IMG/VR virus record: IMGVR_UViG_3300028392_000267
Coordinates: 1-25,723 of that record
DNA length: 25,723 bases
From: a virus
Reading direction: 5' to 3' (one strand)
The notes under the pieces are model-generated. The model was given only the letters and a program-made list of their open reading frames with translations. It was not told the DNA's origin and searched no databases. Shown piece after piece: positions 7,774 through 13,799 of the stretch. The position numbers and the translations under genes were made by a program. Positions within the stretch are counted from its first letter, which is position 1. The number at the start of each line of letters is the position of its first letter.

Positions 7774-8667
7774 CTATCGGCTGTAGTGGACGCGGGTTGG
7801 GTATTGAATCTTCTGCTTAAGCGATTCTTCTTCAAGACGATTTGTATAGAGTGCTTGCAGTTGCTTTGTTACGTTTGTTCCTGTGCCGTATGGACGTTTA
7901 GTGTCCAGTTCGTCTGCACCAGGAGCAGTGATAGAAATACGTGCAGGGTCTACATAAGATGACAGACGCCATGCTGCACCGTAAACAATTACGTCTTTCA
8001 TAGATGTAGGTAAACCTGTAGTTGTTTCAAAATCATCTGTATTGTTAGTCATGTTAGTAGGCAGGTGTGCATACACAATGTTAATGGTACGTCCAGGAAG
8101 GACGTTATCATAAATAGATACTGTGCGACCAGTAGAAAATGCAGGTGCATAAGCAATAGGGTCCCAACGCCATTGGCGAATAGGTAGCCATTCTTTAGTT
8201 GGTCCAACTGACTGCCATGCCATAGATAGAATCTGAATAGCATCTGCAGGTACTGAGTATGTGGTACGGCTAGCAAGGAATGATACGGCTGTTGAGCCAG
8301 TAGCAAATACCTTTGGGTATACCGCATTGACTGTATCGTTGATTGCACGCTTAACTGCAGCACGTGGATAGGTAGGAGTAATAACTACCTTTGCGTTAGC
8401 AGCATGAGAAGTAGCAGTAGTGCCATTGTATCCGCGCCCAAAAGGAGCAATAGTAACAGTGTTTGCTTGACGGTCATAGGAATCCACCCACATCATTTCA
8501 TCATCAATTTCAATAATGCTCTTACCAATGTTATCGGTAGATGCTACGTTAAGTACTAGGTCAGAACTAGTAGCAGCAGTAAGAAGATAAGTAACACGGT
8601 CTTGACGGTAAGTAAAACCAGACAAGTCAAGTTGTACATCATCTACTAGCGAATTAAGTGTTGTCAT
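7774..8667 (-). CDS. Putative head-tail adaptor or tail tubular protein
   Basis: A 297-aa protein starting at ATG 8667, which overlaps the upstream stop (TAATG) and has AGGTGG upstream; an in-frame TTG at 8733 is less likely. Residues 1-22 (LNSLVDDVQLDLSGFTYRQD) are followed by an inserted beta domain (about 25-98) with IIEIDDEMMWVDSYD and FGRGYNGTTATSHA. Residues 100-297 hold a mixed domain: a helix AVKRAINDTVNAVYPKVF, strands TTYSVPADAIQILSMAW, a helix MKDVIVYGAAWRLSSYVD and a charged C-terminal helix LYTNRLEEESLKQKIQY. The two helical segments around a beta core resemble phage adaptor or gp11-like tail tubular proteins. Its place just before the fibre genes fits. The assignment is by layout, not by a diagnostic motif. 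Confidence 0.55.
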   Translation of the reverse strand: MTTLNSLVDDVQLDLSGFTYRQDRVTYLLTAATSSDLVLNVASTDNIGKSIIEIDDEMMWVDSYDRQANTVTIAPFGRGYNGTTATSHAANAKVVITPTYPRAAVKRAINDTVNAVYPKVFATGSTAVSFLASRTTYSVPADAIQILSMAWQSVGPTKEWLPIRQWRWDPIAYAPAFSTGRTVSIYDNVLPGRTINIVYAHLPTNMTNNTDDFETTTGLPTSMKDVIVYGAAWRLSSYVDPARISITAPGADELDTKRPYGTGTNVTKQLQALYTNRLEEESLKQKIQYPTRVHYSR

Positions 8668-8948
8668 TAGGAAGCCACCTGTCGTAGTGCGGTAACCGCA
8701 TCTAATCCTGTTGTACCTGCAAGTGCATTGCAAACTCCATTAATACCTAGATATAACTTAGGGTCTGTTATGCCGTACTTTTTATTAAGTGCACCCTGTA
8801 CTGCCATGGCTGGGGATACACCAGCCCATGCACTAGCAGCACCTTGGTCTGCAAGGTATGCAGTCTTGGCTGGGTAAGACCCACCGCCATTAGCAAGGCG
8901 ATTTAGTTCATCAGTAAGTGTTGAACCTGCGCGACCATATATTGCCAT
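8667..8948 (-). CDS. Small unknown virion-region protein
   Basis: A 93-aa protein coupled at both ends by TAATG overlaps. It begins MAIYGRAGSTLTDELNRLAN and has an Ala/Gly-rich helical middle (AYLADQGAASAWAGVSPAM, then ALNKKYGI). The end (LGINGVCNALAGTTGLDAVT) includes a single cysteine. I do not recognise the family. The segment NGVCNALAGTTGLDA looks like a packed helix-turn-helix of the non-DNA-binding kind. It is immediately upstream of the probable adaptor, so a head-completion or connector role is possible. Confidence 0.6.
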   Translation of the reverse strand: MAIYGRAGSTLTDELNRLANGGGSYPAKTAYLADQGAASAWAGVSPAMAVQGALNKKYGITDPKLYLGINGVCNALAGTTGLDAVTALRQVAS

Positions 8949-9940
8949 TATTGACCTGCCTTTTCTGCGCGCTTGGCTGCTTCTGTAATTTCACGTTGAC
9001 GCAATACTTTGCGTTGATTGCGGATAGCACCCTTGAGTGCAGCAGTTTTAGAACCTGGCTTACTGCCAACAGTACGAAGAAGCACAGTTGTTTTAGTAGG
9101 TTTGCCTGGTTTAACTGTAGCCTTAAGGCGTGATTTAGGATTTAATGCTTCATCAACACTACGGTCTGCTGTGTTTTGCTCAGGGTCACGTTCATATGAT
9201 TTAGATTTGCTTGATGCTTTTTCTACGCCTTGTTCAACACGTGCATCAATTGACTTTAATAGACGAGCATCTTTATCAATAACATCTGCTTCATTAACTT
9301 TAAGTTCTAAGCCACCACGTTTAGATTTAATTTTAGGACGAGCAGGATTTACTTTAACAGTAAGCGCTTCTCTAAGCCTATCACGTTGTGCTTTTAATCT
9401 ATCTGATACAACATCAAATGATTTTTTAGGTGTTGTTCTTGTAACAGTAACAGCACTACGTTTGTTAAGTGTTTTTTTAACTGGTCTAGTAACTGTATCT
9501 TTTGCTGGAGTACCAGTCTTAGTTGTTACGCGAACATCTGGTTTAGGCGCACTACCACGTAATGCTTTGTTTCCACCTTCACGGCGAGCCTTTGGTCCCG
9601 CTGATTCTTCTGCTACACGACGAGCAGCAACTCTGGAAACTTTGTTTTCAGCGGTAACCTTCTCCGCTACAATCTGTGCGCCTTTGCGGTCAGCAATAAT
9701 GCGAGCGCCAGTGCGCTTTGCAAAGTTTACTACAGCAGGAGCAATTTTTTCTGCACCTTCTGCTGCAACCTTAACACCTCTAGCCTTTGGTCCACCAATG
9801 CCTTCAACAATAGATGACCCTACAATTCCAGGAACAGCAACTGCAAGTTTTTTTAACTTAGAACTAAATGATGGCTTAGCGTTTTCTTTACCACTAAGAC
9901 CACTGGTACGAGTACTACCACCATCTGTTGTTGGTTTCAT
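8948..9940 (-). CDS. Large Lys/Arg-rich basic protein
   Basis: A 330-aa protein starting at ATG 9940 with a TAATG overlap. By my count it has 45 Lys and 32 Arg (23 percent) and few aromatic residues, and much of it looks disordered. One hydrophobic stretch (KLAVAVPGIVGSSIVEGIGG, about residues 31-50) could be a short helix or membrane-contacting segment. The rest is a string of basic Ala/Thr/Pro segments with two helix-prone parts (RLKAQRDRLREALTVKV near 181-197 and RNQRKVLRQREITEAAKRAE near 307-326). The composition resembles nucleic-acid-binding, histone-H1-like tails. It is the largest member of a cluster of basic proteins between the capsid and tail genes. DNA condensation inside the head is one possible role, and I see no catalytic motif. 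Confidence 0.68.
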   Translation of the reverse strand: MKPTTDGGSTRTSGLSGKENAKPSFSSKLKKLAVAVPGIVGSSIVEGIGGPKARGVKVAAEGAEKIAPAVVNFAKRTGARIIADRKGAQIVAEKVTAENKVSRVAARRVAEESAGPKARREGGNKALRGSAPKPDVRVTTKTGTPAKDTVTRPVKKTLNKRSAVTVTRTTPKKSFDVVSDRLKAQRDRLREALTVKVNPARPKIKSKRGGLELKVNEADVIDKDARLLKSIDARVEQGVEKASSKSKSYERDPEQNTADRSVDEALNPKSRLKATVKPGKPTKTTVLLRTVGSKPGSKTAALKGAIRNQRKVLRQREITEAAKRAEKAGQ

Positions 9941-10104
9941 TACTTGCCTTTCTTTTGTGCGGCTCTCATATTGTCTACAAGATTGGGATACTTTCTGCCA
10001 GCCTTTTTAGCAGCAGCCTTGGCTGATGCTTTAGCAGCAGGTGTTAATGGTGTTGACTTCTTCTTTGGGTTAGGTGTTTCCCAAACTTTCTTATGTACTA
10101 CCAC
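9940..10104 (-). CDS. 54-aa lysine-rich miniprotein
   Basis: This is a short reading frame starting at GTG (10104-10102). An in-frame stop at 10113-10111 leaves GTG as the only good start, and GCGGA lies about 12 bases upstream. It overlaps the end of the 85-aa gene by seven bases and is coupled to the 330-aa gene by TAATG. Thirteen of its 54 residues are Lys. It starts VVVHKKVWETPNPKKK, has an Ala/Lys helix (AAKASAKAAAKKAGRKYPN) and ends RAAQKKGK. The composition, full use of the gap and coupled ends argue that it is real. It belongs with the other small basic proteins here. Function unknown; a DNA-binding or packaging-associated role is only inferred from charge. Confidence 0.62.
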   Translation of the reverse strand: MVVHKKVWETPNPKKKSTPLTPAAKASAKAAAKKAGRKYPNLVDNMRAAQKKGK

Positions 10105-10355
10105 TTGACTTTATCCGCCCAGTAAGCAGCAGACATCTTGCCTTTAGCAATGTTTTTAGCATGACGGGCTTTGAATGAAGCCTGACGTGCAGTAGGCTTG
10201 TGGTCCCCTGTTACTCCCTGTTGACCAAAACGGATAGTCTTGACCGCGCTACCTTCTTTAGCAACAACAACGTGTGATTTAGTTGGATGGCTTGGTGTAC
10301 GCTTAGGCTTATTAAAACCTGATACTCCTGCCCGCTTTAGTCTAGGGTCTAACAT
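10098..10355 (-). CDS. Small basic protein with C-terminal RHAKNIAKGK...AYWADKVKW motif
   Basis: An 85-aa protein starting at ATG 10355 directly after the upstream stop (TAAATG). It contains 13 Lys, 6 Arg and several His. The N-terminal half is Pro/Lys-rich and probably disordered. The C-terminal 26 residues (SFKARHAKNIAKGKMSAAYW, then ADKVKW) look folded, with two Trp and a basic helix. I recall similar endings on small proteins of environmental phages, without a known role. It overlaps the 54-aa gene by seven bases. The tail motif could bind DNA or a capsid protein. Confidence 0.65.
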   Translation of the reverse strand: MLDPRLKRAGVSGFNKPKRTPSHPTKSHVVVAKEGSAVKTIRFGQQGVTGDHKPTARQASFKARHAKNIAKGKMSAAYWADKVKW

Positions 10356-10517
10356 TTACTTACCTTTAACCTTCTTAAGATTTGGATTTGCTTTCTTTGC
10401 TGCTAGGCTTGCTTTGCGTGTAGATGATGCAAGGATTGCTCCAGCAGACTTCATTGATACACCTGACTTTTTAGCAATTGATTTTTGTGCTTTCTTAAAA
10501 CCCATATGCTCTGTCAT
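10356..10517 (-). CDS. 53-aa lysine-rich miniprotein
   Basis: I chose ATG 10517, which overlaps the upstream stop (TAATG), over an in-frame TTG at 10541. The protein has 13 Lys in 53 residues. It starts MTEHMGFKKAQKSIAKKSG, has a central helix (VSMKSAGAILASSTRKASLA) and ends AKKANPNLKKVKGK. The pattern FKKAQKSIAKKSG..KSAGAILASSTRKAS is reminiscent of short helical DNA-binding proteins, but there is no recognised domain. It is one of a run of tiny basic genes after the capsid gene. Function unknown. Confidence 0.62.
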   Translation of the reverse strand: MTEHMGFKKAQKSIAKKSGVSMKSAGAILASSTRKASLAAKKANPNLKKVKGK

Positions 10518-10708
10518 TAGTTTGTGTATCCGTTGTTCCAAGATTTGTTGCCATACTTCTTAGCAAAAGCCTTGTCATTGCCAACCATTGGACGCTTAGC
10601 GCCCTGTGGTGGTAGTGGTGTAGCCTTTGGTGTAGCAGCAGGTTGTGCACCTGATGACTTACGTACGGCTGGTGTTGGGATTCCCGCTGTAGGTAGACGA
10701 TGCGGCAT
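10517..10708 (-). CDS. Small Pro/Lys-rich protein
   Basis: A 63-aa protein starting at ATG 10708. The first 40 residues are Pro/Ala/Lys-rich (MPHRLPTAGIPTPAVRKSSG, then a PKATPLPPQGAKRP segment) and probably disordered. The end (DKAFAKKYGNKSWNNGYTN) has aromatic and Asn residues and may be a short binding element. It is coupled to the 53-aa gene through TAATG and follows the 79-aa gene by two bases. The upstream ribosome site is weak, which suggests translation depends on the gene before it. I do not recognise the family. Confidence 0.58.
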   Translation of the reverse strand: MPHRLPTAGIPTPAVRKSSGAQPAATPKATPLPPQGAKRPMVGNDKAFAKKYGNKSWNNGYTN

Positions 10709-10710
10709 AA

Positions 10711-10950
10711 TTAAATCTTACGTCCGCCGCCAGTTGGCTGGGTGTAGATACCCTGGATTAGTTGTGATGGACCATTTGCAGTTGAACCCTGTGCTGAGCG
10801 TGGTGGAACCACGTTAGCAGTTGCAGGTGCAACTCCGCCCATAAAGTCTGCCTTGTTAACAGATGATACATCTGTTGCTGCCTTGCGTACCTTTGCTGGA
10901 ATAACTAATCCAGCAGCGGTGTCATTTGATGTCATGTATTCGTTAGCCAT
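10711..10950 (-). CDS. Small Ala/Ser/Thr-rich protein
   Basis: A 79-aa protein starting at ATG 10950, immediately after the stop of the 50-aa gene. The first half (AAGLVIPAKVRKAATDVSSV) may fold as a strand and helix. The second half is Pro/Gly/Thr-rich (ATANVVPPRSAQGSTANGPS) and ends QGIYTQPTGGGRKI. It is less basic than its neighbours. No known domain is seen. The tight packing and intact frame support it as a gene. Confidence 0.58.
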   Translation of the reverse strand: MANEYMTSNDTAAGLVIPAKVRKAATDVSSVNKADFMGGVAPATANVVPPRSAQGSTANGPSQLIQGIYTQPTGGGRKI

Positions 10951-11103
10951 TTACATTACCTTGTTTCTTTCTGATGGTGGTGGTGGTACGTCAAAGCCCT
11001 TGATAATATCTGCGCTCTGACCTTCGGCAACGCGTACGCCTGCCGTAATTACTGTTCTCATTTGATTGCCATTGGCATCTGTGCAGCCACATTCAACGCA
11101 CAT
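10951..11103 (-). CDS. 50-aa cysteine miniprotein starting MCVECGC
   Basis: This reading frame starts at ATG 11103, two bases after the upstream stop (11106), and ends exactly where the 79-aa gene begins. It fills the gap completely. The N-terminus MCVECGCTDANGN places three cysteines at residues 2, 5 and 7 (CxxCxC). A short strand segment (MRTVITAGVRVAEGQ) follows, and then four prolines at residues 40-43 and the end SERNKVM. Three closely spaced cysteines suggest a metal site completed by another chain or by dimerisation. I recall short phage proteins beginning MC.(E)CGC, with no known function. It was found by reading the 153-base gap. Confidence 0.6.
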   Translation of the reverse strand: MCVECGCTDANGNQMRTVITAGVRVAEGQSADIIKGFDVPPPPSERNKVM

Positions 11104-11105
11104 AA

Positions 11106-11306
11106 TTATTTGCCCTTCTTCATTTTCATAACCTTGTTACGAAGGGACTTATCCATGCGAGCATCAGACTTAGCAGATGGCTTTTTAGCATCCATTGCCT
11201 TATCAGCCTTCTTAAACGCAGACTTCTGCGCTGGCTTCATGCCCTTCATCATCTTTGCATCTTGCTTCATGTCCGCCTTCTTGGACATAGGTAACATTGC
11301 TGCCAT
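11106..11306 (-). CDS. 66-aa Lys/Met-rich basic protein
   Basis: A 66-aa protein starting at ATG 11306 by TAATG overlap. By my count 19 residues are Lys (29 percent) and 11 are Met, with no Cys, Trp, Tyr or His. It reads as one amphipathic chain of Lys/Ala/Met/Asp blocks (SKKADMKQDAKMMKGMKPAQ, then KKADKAMDAKKPSAKSD) ending NKVMKMKKGK. This composition is extreme and resembles histone-like or nucleic-acid-compacting peptides. It is the most basic gene of the cluster at 8948-11306. A role in neutralising packaged DNA or in scaffolding is inference. Confidence 0.65.
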   Translation of the reverse strand: MAAMLPMSKKADMKQDAKMMKGMKPAQKSAFKKADKAMDAKKPSAKSDARMDKSLRNKVMKMKKGK

Positions 11307-11749
11307 TATATTGCTCCCACTTCTTTCATTACTTCGATTGTTTGTTTAGTGATGTGTTCTGTTGCTGGCATCTTGCTAGCGTTGTAAGGCTTGTTAAGAG
11401 TCTCACTTGCTTCAAGAGCACTTCTGATTGCCTTGGTAGATGTACCCGCTGGCTGAACTCCCTGTGACTTTGCATCTCTGTAAAGTTGAAGTTCTTTGTC
11501 CCACTTCTTCTGTGTTGTACCACTAGCCACAATGTTGCCTGCGGCATCACCAGTTGCTAGTTGTAATCCTTTGGCTTTGCAACCAAAACAATCATCATCA
11601 CACGCAGTGTGGTCAATCTCAATATCTTCATACTCAAATGGTTTATCTGATGATGCATTACATAATACGCAGCCATACTTACTGGCTATGAAGTTATGGT
11701 CTGCGCTAAATCCCCATTCAAGCACCTTACTAATATGTTGGTGCTCCAT
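11306..11749 (-). CDS. Cysteine-cluster protein, likely zinc-binding, actinophage-like
   Basis: A 147-aa protein starting at ATG 11749 by TAATG overlap. Within residues 20-65 there are two cysteine pairs: YGCVLCNAS and, after an IEIDHTACDDDCFGCKAKGL stretch, CDDDCFGC. An added His makes a zinc-knuckle-like site likely. The spacing resembles HNH-associated treble clefs, but I see no catalytic HNH triad, so nuclease activity is not claimed. The C-terminal half is a charged helical segment (TTQKKWDKELQLYRDAKSQG, then VQPAGTSTKAI). The CFGCK plus LYR.A.SQG.QPAGT pattern matches small genes I recall downstream of capsid genes in actinobacteriophages. Function unknown. Confidence 0.68.
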   Translation of the reverse strand: MEHQHISKVLEWGFSADHNFIASKYGCVLCNASSDKPFEYEDIEIDHTACDDDCFGCKAKGLQLATGDAAGNIVASGTTQKKWDKELQLYRDAKSQGVQPAGTSTKAIRSALEASETLNKPYNASKMPATEHITKQTIEVMKEVGAI

Positions 11750-12009
11750 TAAACCGCCCTTACGTTTGCCCCGTATCCTGCATTGGTTAACTCTGTGTAA
11801 GTACCTTGACTGATTTCATATTCATGTCCACCAAGATAAAACAACTCTGCTGCTTTTATTACATCCTCAGTTGGGAATGTAGTTGTAGTCCAAACACCGT
11901 TATTACGCATAAGACTGATGCCGCGTTCCAAACGATAACGGATAAACAAACGTCCACCGCCTGCTGGACCGTACTCCTCAGTAGGAGGAGTTAAGTAGTA
12001 CTTAGTCAT
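11749..12009 (-). CDS. Small protein downstream of capsid (MTKYYLTPP type)
   Basis: An 86-aa protein starting at ATG 12009 with AAGGAG six bases upstream, so it is independently translated, unlike most of its neighbours. It begins MTKYYLTPPTEEYGPAGGGR and continues with strands LFIRYRLERGISLMRN and GVWTTTTFPTEDVIKAAELF, then YLGGHEYEIS and an end NAGYGANVRAV. It looks like a small beta-rich fold. Comparable proteins occur near capsid genes of actinophages in my recollection. A capsid-decoration or head-completion role is possible but unproven. Confidence 0.65.
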   Translation of the reverse strand: MTKYYLTPPTEEYGPAGGGRLFIRYRLERGISLMRNNGVWTTTTFPTEDVIKAAELFYLGGHEYEISQGTYTELTNAGYGANVRAV

Positions 12010-12034
12010 TAGTCTCCTTAGTTGACTTACTGTA

Positions 12035-12060
12035 GTGCAGGGATATTGCTACCCCTGCAC
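12035..12060 (-). terminator. Hairpin after the capsid gene, possible weak terminator or processing site
   Basis: GTGCAGGG (12035-12042) and CCCTGCAC (12053-12060) form a perfect 8-bp stem with a 10-base loop, in the 67-base gap between the capsid stop and the 86-aa start. An outer pair TTGAC/GTCAA (12022-12026 and 12065-12069) could extend it. No T-run follows on the transcribed strand, so a classical intrinsic terminator is doubtful. It may lower downstream expression or stabilise the capsid transcript's 3' end. Confidence 0.5.
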
Positions 12061-12076
12061 CACCGTCAATTAACTA

Positions 12077-13243
12077 TTAGTAGTTGATTGAAGAAGATGT
12101 CTCTACACGGTAGAGTGCTTCTTGACGGTAAATAGCGTGACCAAGTACGCCGTACCATCCGAGTGGACGGTGACGCATCAACTTGTCAACAACTGGTCCG
12201 ATAACAACGTGTGGTTCTTCAGCCACTGCTTCAGCAAGTGCTTGCTGTCCAGCAAAGTAGGTGTTGAATACATTTGTTTCGTGTGTGAAAGTGATAGATG
12301 CACCTGATGTAACCTGTGTGGTGATAGCAATATCAATTGTTACTGTTCCAGTTCCAATTGCTGTTACGTTTGCACCTGTTGGTACGTTAGTACCAGCAAC
12401 AAGGTCACCAATAACAATGCCTGATGTAGAAGTAAGAGACAATGATGTTGCTCCTACGTTACCTGAAGCAGTTGTTGTTGTTGTAGATGTTGTCTTACCA
12501 GCACCCTTTAGGTCGTTGTAGATACGTGGTGATTCAACATAGAATGCACCTTCGTATGTACCAATTTCGCCAGCCCAGATTGCATCATTAGCCTGGTATT
12601 CGTGTGGCTGACGCCATGAACCTACACCAGTCTCAGCACGAAGGTCGTGTGATACTTCAGGGTGGATACCAGCCCAGTAAAGTGAACCCTTACGTGGGAT
12701 AGCCTTGTTAGCACGCAACTTAGCAGTTGTCTTACGAGCAAGTGCTGAAGTGAATGTGTCTGATGATGTAAGTGTTGCTGTAGATGTACGTGTTCCACCG
12801 TAAAGAACGTTGTCTCCAACGCGTAGTACGTTCTGAGCAACGTCATCAATAGAATCTGCCATGTTGAACGCAATGATGTTAGCAACTGCAGGGTCTACGT
12901 CAGCAAGGCTGAAGAGTTCCAATGCACGTGTAACGAGTACTGCGTTACCATACTCAGCAAGAGTAATGGTTGTGTATGTTGGTGTAGCAAGTGCTACAGC
13001 ATCTGGGTCAGTCTGCTCTGTAAGAGTAGTAATCTGCTTTGTAAGGTCTACATAACGCTGCAAGACAACAGATGAACCAGGGATGCTTTGACGCGCAGGA
13101 GTCTTATCGGCTACTGAGCGAATGAGTGGTTGAGCACGTAGTGCGAACTCGATGAGGCGGTCATACGCCTTCTGTACGAGACCAGCACCACCAACTGTAC
13201 CGCCTAGAGAAGCGGAACCTGTGGTTGTATATGCATTAGCCAT
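12077..13243 (-). CDS. Major capsid protein, N4-gp56 family, with an inserted beta domain
   Basis: A 388-aa protein starting at ATG 13243 behind a near-consensus Shine-Dalgarno site. Residues 1-250 follow the N4-gp56 capsid pattern (HK97-type fold): VQKAYDRLIEFALRAQPLIR, TTITLAEYGNAVLVTRALEL, then VAQNVLRVGDNVLYGG, KLRANKAIPRKGSLYWAGIH and EIGTYEGAFYVESPR. Residues 251-321 are a Thr/Ser/Gly-rich insertion (STTTTTASGNVGATSLSLTS, then GDLVAGTNVPTGANVTAIG), and the fold resumes at ETNVFNTYFAGQQALAEAVA with a GPVVDKLMRHRPLGWYGVLG ending. The insert resembles beta-sandwich domains known on other phage capsids and would be surface exposed. It follows the scaffold-like gene, the usual order. Confidence 0.9.
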   Translation of the reverse strand: MANAYTTTGSASLGGTVGGAGLVQKAYDRLIEFALRAQPLIRSVADKTPARQSIPGSSVVLQRYVDLTKQITTLTEQTDPDAVALATPTYTTITLAEYGNAVLVTRALELFSLADVDPAVANIIAFNMADSIDDVAQNVLRVGDNVLYGGTRTSTATLTSSDTFTSALARKTTAKLRANKAIPRKGSLYWAGIHPEVSHDLRAETGVGSWRQPHEYQANDAIWAGEIGTYEGAFYVESPRIYNDLKGAGKTTSTTTTTASGNVGATSLSLTSTSGIVIGDLVAGTNVPTGANVTAIGTGTVTIDIAITTQVTSGASITFTHETNVFNTYFAGQQALAEAVAEEPHVVIGPVVDKLMRHRPLGWYGVLGHAIYRQEALYRVETSSSINY

Positions 13244-13249
13244 TTATTG

Positions 13250-13258
13250 CACCTCCTT
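13250..13258 (-). promoter_or_regulatory. Consensus ribosome binding site of the capsid gene
   Basis: On the minus strand AAGGAGGTG ends six bases before the capsid ATG (13243). It matches the complement of the 16S rRNA 3' end almost completely. It is the strongest site I see in the window, in keeping with the need for many capsid copies, and it fixes the capsid start. Confidence 0.85.
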
Positions 13259-13283
13259 ATGAGGATGTTAGATTTCGGTTGAG

Positions 13284-13769
13284 TTAGTTAAAATCGCCCG
13301 ACTGAATCATTGAAATAATTTCTTCTGCCGAAGCAGCGTTATTAAGTTTTAACAATGTATCAGCCGCACGGTCAGGCGTCATCGCCTGCTGCGTGACAAT
13401 GTCCTGCTGGCGTAGTGCCGCACGGTCAACTGTCTGCTCAGGCGCGTCGTTATACTGAACTTCTAATCCAAAGACCTCGGCGTTTTCAGTTAAGTAGTCA
13501 ACGACTGACTCTTCTGTAACATCTCCATCTAGTTCTCTTGCGATTAGACGTGCAGCCTTTACGCTTACGCCATTATTTTCTAGAACTTTCTTGATGACTG
13601 ACTCACGTTGTGCTTTGCTGAACGTCTCCAGTTGCTCTGTTAGTTCTTTGATACGCTTCTCATCAGACCGCTTTGCTTTACGCAATTGCTTCATGACATC
13701 GCTATCATTCATCGGCTGTGTAGGAGTTGTATCCTCGTCATCTTCTTCGTCCCAGTAGTTGTTGCTCAT
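13284..13769 (-). CDS. Putative scaffolding protein
   Basis: A 161-aa protein. I chose ATG 13769 because GGGAGGA stands seven bases upstream; an in-frame ATG at 13793 lacks such a site. The N-terminus is acidic (MSNNYWDEEDDEDTTPTQP). Residues about 22-55 form a charged coiled coil (VMKQLRKAKRSDEKRIKELT), then a helical region (KKVLENNGVSVKAARLIARE) and a C-terminal helical part (SAEEIISMIQSGDFN). Small size, acidic start, coiled coil and place right before the capsid gene are typical of phage scaffolds, which are expelled or cleaved after shell assembly. No protease is visible nearby. The structured gap at 13800-13896 lies before it. Confidence 0.75.
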   Translation of the reverse strand: MSNNYWDEEDDEDTTPTQPMNDSDVMKQLRKAKRSDEKRIKELTEQLETFSKAQRESVIKKVLENNGVSVKAARLIARELDGDVTEESVVDYLTENAEVFGLEVQYNDAPEQTVDRAALRQQDIVTQQAMTPDRAADTLLKLNNAASAEEIISMIQSGDFN

Positions 13770-13799
13770 AGCAACCGTCCTCCCATATTTCATTAGTTG

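Noticed and set aside
9018-10010. A 330-codon open frame on the plus strand
   Set aside because: It lies antisense to the Lys/Arg-rich gene at 8948-9940, has no ribosome site in context, and contradicts the uniform minus-strand layout; antisense frames stay open by codon bias.
10518-10541. A TTG start for the 53-aa gene; likewise TTG starts at 8733 and 5828
   Set aside because: In each case a downstream ATG overlaps the previous stop as TAATG, the pattern repeated throughout this array.
13770-13793. An earlier ATG for the scaffold gene
   Set aside because: The ATG at 13769 has GGGAGGA at good distance, while the one at 13793 would place that site inside the gene.
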